From NCBI GenBank assembly GCA_002084535.1, contig NBLI01000122.1, positions 1 through 8,950 of the forward strand: DNA of 8,950 nt. Reading direction: 5' to 3'. Shown one piece after another: positions 6,104-8,950 of the stretch. The notes beneath the pieces are model-generated. The model had not been told where the DNA came from, did no database searches, and worked only from the letters and a program-made list of their open reading frames with translations. Source of the DNA: Candidatus Zhuqueibacterota bacterium 4572_119. Lineage in GTDB: Bacteria > Zhuqueibacterota > Zhuqueibacteria > Thermofontimicrobiales > Thermofontimicrobiaceae. The translations under genes were made by a program, and so were the position numbers. Within the stretch, counting starts at the first letter, position 1, and each line of letters begins with the position of its first letter.

Positions 6104-6646
6104 CTATTCCATCGGCGGAAATTTCTCCAAAACCTTCTCCACTGCCTCGAGCAAATTTTTCTTTGGATCACTTTTGTTCAGCGCTCCTGATCCAACGCCT
6201 CTCCAAACCAGCTCTTTGCTTTTCCTGTCAACTATATCAATGATCAAAGTTCCTTGCTTATAATGATAAACATGCCCCGATCTCACATAGCGGCGACCAA
6301 ATCGGCCAATGTGGTAAGTTGGCGGTGTGATTTGGGCTCGGTTTTTAGCTGTGGCGTAAAACGCGACCAAAAAATCAGCAGGATTTTTTTTGCCAGTTTT
6401 TTGGTACCCTTTACTGGTCAGAATTGCTGATATTTCACGTGAGGCTTTTTTAATAAATAATGGATCTTTGATACCCGCGCTATGGTCTGACTTGTTTTTG
6501 CTGACGATTTTTGGTGTTACGAATTTAAATGATTTGTAGTTGCTGAAATCAAATTGATCATCATAATCCACCATTACCCGCATCGAGGAACATCCCAGCA
6601 CGAGCATTGTTGTCAGTAGCGTGATTGCTAAAATTTTCTTTTTCAT
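6104..6646 (-). CDS. DUF4136-family lipoprotein
   Basis: The protein has 180 residues. Residues 1-19 form a lipoprotein signal peptide with the lipobox LVLGC (acylated Cys19), which places it on a membrane facing the periplasm. The mature part fits DUF4136: the opening VDYDDQFDFSNYKSFKF, the middle KGY...ADFLVAFYA, the strand GTLIIDIVDRKSKELVWRG and the end FPPME. The function of the family is not established. AAAGGAG (6654-6660 on the complement) lies seven bases before the start, so the start is secure. It runs opposite to the TA array, converging on the terminator at 6018. The 239 nt upstream (6647-6885) is AT-rich, with several short AATTGT/ACAATT inverted repeats and no promoter I would assert. 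It is probably transcribed on its own. Confidence 0.9.
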   Translation of the reverse strand: MKKKILAITLLTTMLVLGCSSMRVMVDYDDQFDFSNYKSFKFVTPKIVSKNKSDHSAGIKDPLFIKKASREISAILTSKGYQKTGKKNPADFLVAFYATAKNRAQITPPTYHIGRFGRRYVRSGHVYHYKQGTLIIDIVDRKSKELVWRGVGSGALNKSDPKKNLLEAVEKVLEKFPPME

Positions 6647-6885
6647 TTTGTGGCTCCTTTCGGTTCATTTAAATTTTGATTTATCAAAAGATTGAAAATT
6701 AAGTCATCATTTCTTGTCTGTGAATATTCAATTATGGTGCCAAAATATTTAATTGCTGACTGGCATTAAAAATTAACAATTTAGGCATTTATTGATAATT
6801 GTTTATTAAATTTATATGAACAATTCAGGACAAGATTGAACCGATAGGTACGCTAATTGTTGTTTGCCAAGTTAATTTTGACAAT

Positions 6886-8950
6886 TCAATTGTTCTCAAA
6901 GTTTGTCAGAATCGCTTTCATGACCGAGTTGCGCCAATCTTCCTGAATGATTGTTTCAAAGGGAAAACCAAAAACAATCACTGAATGATTTCCATAAAAC
7001 GCGGTCGCGGCACTGAAACGGTTTTCTGAATATCTCAAAATTGTCCTGGCGCTGTCCGCCGGATTAATGGCGTCCGGTGCGTCAACCATATAAATATCTG
7101 TATGATAGGAAGTGTTGAAATCGAATTTTTTAAACGGCTGCAGAAAAAGTGAGTCAACTGAAAAAACGCTTCCATTAACCACCGCGTGATCGGTTTGCCA
7201 TTTAATTTTTAATTGATTTCTGGCAAAGTTTACATCTTCGGAGTCGTTATTTTTTTGGTAAACTAAATCCGAACCAACGTAGGCTCCGGATACAAACAGA
7301 TTTCCACCATTATCAAAATAGTCCCTAATTTCTTGCTGCAACTTTTTTGGGAAAACCTTATAATTAGAATTCAGATGCCGCCTGGTGCCAAAGTTTTCCT
7401 GAATTTCAGGTTTTTTGGTCGCTTTTTCTTCGCCCAAAATAAGATCAACCACAAGGTAATCTTTCATGTCAATGAACTCATCCATAACCGCCTCATCGCT
7501 GCAACTCACGAATGAATAGCCACAATTCTTTATGGCTGATCCGTGAATATATGGATAATTAAAAGTATTTCCCAGACGCACTTTCGTTTCAAAATTCGCC
7601 TGACTGGCGCCATGTCCTGGTGCGTCATTGGTGCGGAATTGTGAGCGTGGATCAAAATCGAATTGATTTCCTGTGAAATTGAAATCAAACCTGTCTGCTA
7701 CCCCAGGATCCAAAGACGGCGCGAATCCTTTAAACTCTGGTTGGCTGATGATTTCAGGCGGTGCAATTCTGTCAAAACCATTGATAATCAAAACTGGTCG
7801 TTTATTGTCGACATTCCAGCACACTGAAAGCTCTTCAGAGGGAAAACTCTCGCCACCGCTATTTATTGCTGTGATTTTAAAACGATAAATAACTCCGGGT
7901 TCAAGATTGCCTTTTACAAATTCAGTCGCGTCAACCAAAGTTCCGTGATCAAATTCGGTGTCTTCAATTTTAGTATAAATCAAATATTTATCCGGAACGG
8001 CGGTTGTTTCAATTGGATCATTTACCGGCTTCCATTTCAGGGTGACTTCAGCAGAGTCAGAAAAATAAGTATAAAAATGTGATACAGGCAACGGCTGAAC
8101 TACGTAATCGTACTGAAACTGTGTGGCGAGAAATTTCAACATGCCTTTATAAATTGACCGTGAAACATCAAAACGGAATTGGGGAGAAAGCGCGTATTGC
8201 ATGTCTTTGAAATTTTGATGAGACAATAATTCCAGAAGAAAACCAGGTACATTTGGTCGAAAAGCCTCACTATAATCGGCGTTCATCAGCGCCCTCCTAT
8301 TCCAGTCAGGGCGATATTTCAGCCTGATGTCATTAACAATTTGCGTTTGCACAATATCAGCTAAATCGCGATTGGCTAACCGTGACATCCCGTCGGGGAA
8401 AATTTTTGTTGTGTCCGCGTCCTCAATTGAATAAATCATAAGCGTTCCAATAGTGCTGTCGGCGGTATCAATTCCAGCGTCAGTATGGAACGACATGGAA
8501 AGGTCGATGGGTATATCCAAACCTTCTGCGTTTCTGTTTTTATTGGGACCAAACGGCGCGCCTTTTAAATAATTCACCCACTCACCGCGTGACTGATAGT
8601 CGTCTCGATAATCGAGCGTGTCGCCGTTAATGTTGTAAACCAGCGTGTCCGGCATTCCGGCGTATTGCAAATAGTAGCGTGCCCCTTCGGCAAACCGGGG
8701 ATAGCCGCTGACCCTGCCACCACGTAAAATATTGCCCATACCACCGCCAAAACGAACCGCGTCCGCGGTAACTACTTTCTTTGCTGATTTTGACTCGTTA
8801 GTTAAGACGACTTTTCCTATATCGGGGTTTAATCCTTTTTTGAATTTGAAGTCGCCCAGGAACAGCCAGGTTTCACCTCCAATTTGTTGATTAATGAGAA
8901 AATCTGTTTTTCCGCCAACGTGGAAAACTGAATAATGAGCGTCATCTATG
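6886..8950 (-). CDS. Golvesin-like / amidase-like / fibronectin III surface protein, 5' end outside the window
   Basis: The frame stays open from TGA 6886 to the window edge (687 residues visible), so the Met at 8739 is internal. In visible numbering, about 1-68 resemble the golvesin/xanthan-lyase C-terminal type domain (YSVFHVGG, GGETWLFLGDFKF, ADAVRFGGG). Residues about 70-270 resemble a zinc amidase fold: SFHTDAG (His155) and LLELLSHQNFKDM (Glu240) sit where Amidase_3 enzymes have their metal His and catalytic Glu. A fibronectin type III domain spans about 284-376 (EVTLKWKPVN ... YRFKITAINSGGES). The C-terminal part (about 385-687) has no family I can name; it holds GGNLFVSGAYVGSDL and FGFPFETI, suggesting a Rossmann-like or glutamine-amidotransferase-like fold. 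It is probably secreted and may act on cell wall or polysaccharide. No terminator was evident after the stop. Confidence 0.75.
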   Translation of the reverse strand, partial: IDDAHYSVFHVGGKTDFLINQQIGGETWLFLGDFKFKKGLNPDIGKVVLTNESKSAKKVVTADAVRFGGGMGNILRGGRVSGYPRFAEGARYYLQYAGMPDTLVYNINGDTLDYRDDYQSRGEWVNYLKGAPFGPNKNRNAEGLDIPIDLSMSFHTDAGIDTADSTIGTLMIYSIEDADTTKIFPDGMSRLANRDLADIVQTQIVNDIRLKYRPDWNRRALMNADYSEAFRPNVPGFLLELLSHQNFKDMQYALSPQFRFDVSRSIYKGMLKFLATQFQYDYVVQPLPVSHFYTYFSDSAEVTLKWKPVNDPIETTAVPDKYLIYTKIEDTEFDHGTLVDATEFVKGNLEPGVIYRFKITAINSGGESFPSEELSVCWNVDNKRPVLIINGFDRIAPPEIISQPEFKGFAPSLDPGVADRFDFNFTGNQFDFDPRSQFRTNDAPGHGASQANFETKVRLGNTFNYPYIHGSAIKNCGYSFVSCSDEAVMDEFIDMKDYLVVDLILGEEKATKKPEIQENFGTRRHLNSNYKVFPKKLQQEIRDYFDNGGNLFVSGAYVGSDLVYQKNNDSEDVNFARNQLKIKWQTDHAVVNGSVFSVDSLFLQPFKKFDFNTSYHTDIYMVDAPDAINPADSARTILRYSENRFSAATAFYGNHSVIVFGFPFETIIQEDWRNSVMKAILTNFENN

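Noticed and set aside
8737..8739. Met at 8739 as the start of the golvesin/amidase-like gene
   Set aside because: The frame continues without a stop to the window edge and encodes a recognisable golvesin-like domain, so this Met is internal.

Overview
The window looks like part of a bacterial chromosome from a Gram-negative-type, AT-rich organism. Evidence is a lipobox lipoprotein, a Sec signal peptide, AGGAG-like ribosome binding sites and a large secreted tricorn-type protease. A tricorn homologue, a DUF4136 lipoprotein and a golvesin/amidase/FnIII surface protein together are reminiscent of Bacteroidota-related or candidate-phylum (KSB1/Calditrichota/Marinimicrobia-like) genomes. That placement is inference only.

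Layout. Positions 1-260 hold a terminator for an upstream gene and the leader of the next. Positions 261-3411 hold a secreted tricorn-type S41 protease that is broken near its 3' end: about 130 nt between the nucleophile Ser and the catalytic Glu are missing and the frame is shifted. Positions 3430-6050 hold three consecutive two-gene toxin-antitoxin (TA) modules of different families: VapBC (3562-4207), DUF4258 plus YgiT/MqsA-like zinc finger (4492-5050), and MNT plus HEPN (5175-5874). VapBC looks intact. The other two have lost the toxin to one in-frame TAA each, while the antitoxin-type partner stays open. On the minus strand lie a DUF4136 lipoprotein (6104-6646) and a partial golvesin/amidase-like/FnIII protein (6886 to beyond 8950).

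The most interesting signal is what separates the TA modules. Each is followed by a diverged copy of the last codons of the tricorn gene (4214-4247, 5003-5080, 5921-6007), and two of these copies keep the terminator hairpin that follows the real gene. The copies after tricorn and after vapBC form a 126-nt direct repeat (3378-3503 and 4214-4339) carrying a protease C-terminal tail, stop codon, terminator and a TTGCGG -35-like box. In both places a TATATT lies exactly 17 nt further on. This reads as a cassette-like array: [TA pair + protease 3' end + terminator + promoter], repeated. It could have arisen by serial insertion at the 3' end of tricorn-family genes, or by replacement of the bodies of tandem protease paralogues. 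The YgiT-like antitoxin appears to read into one of these decayed protease ends. No integrase, transposase, CRISPR or RNA gene was seen.
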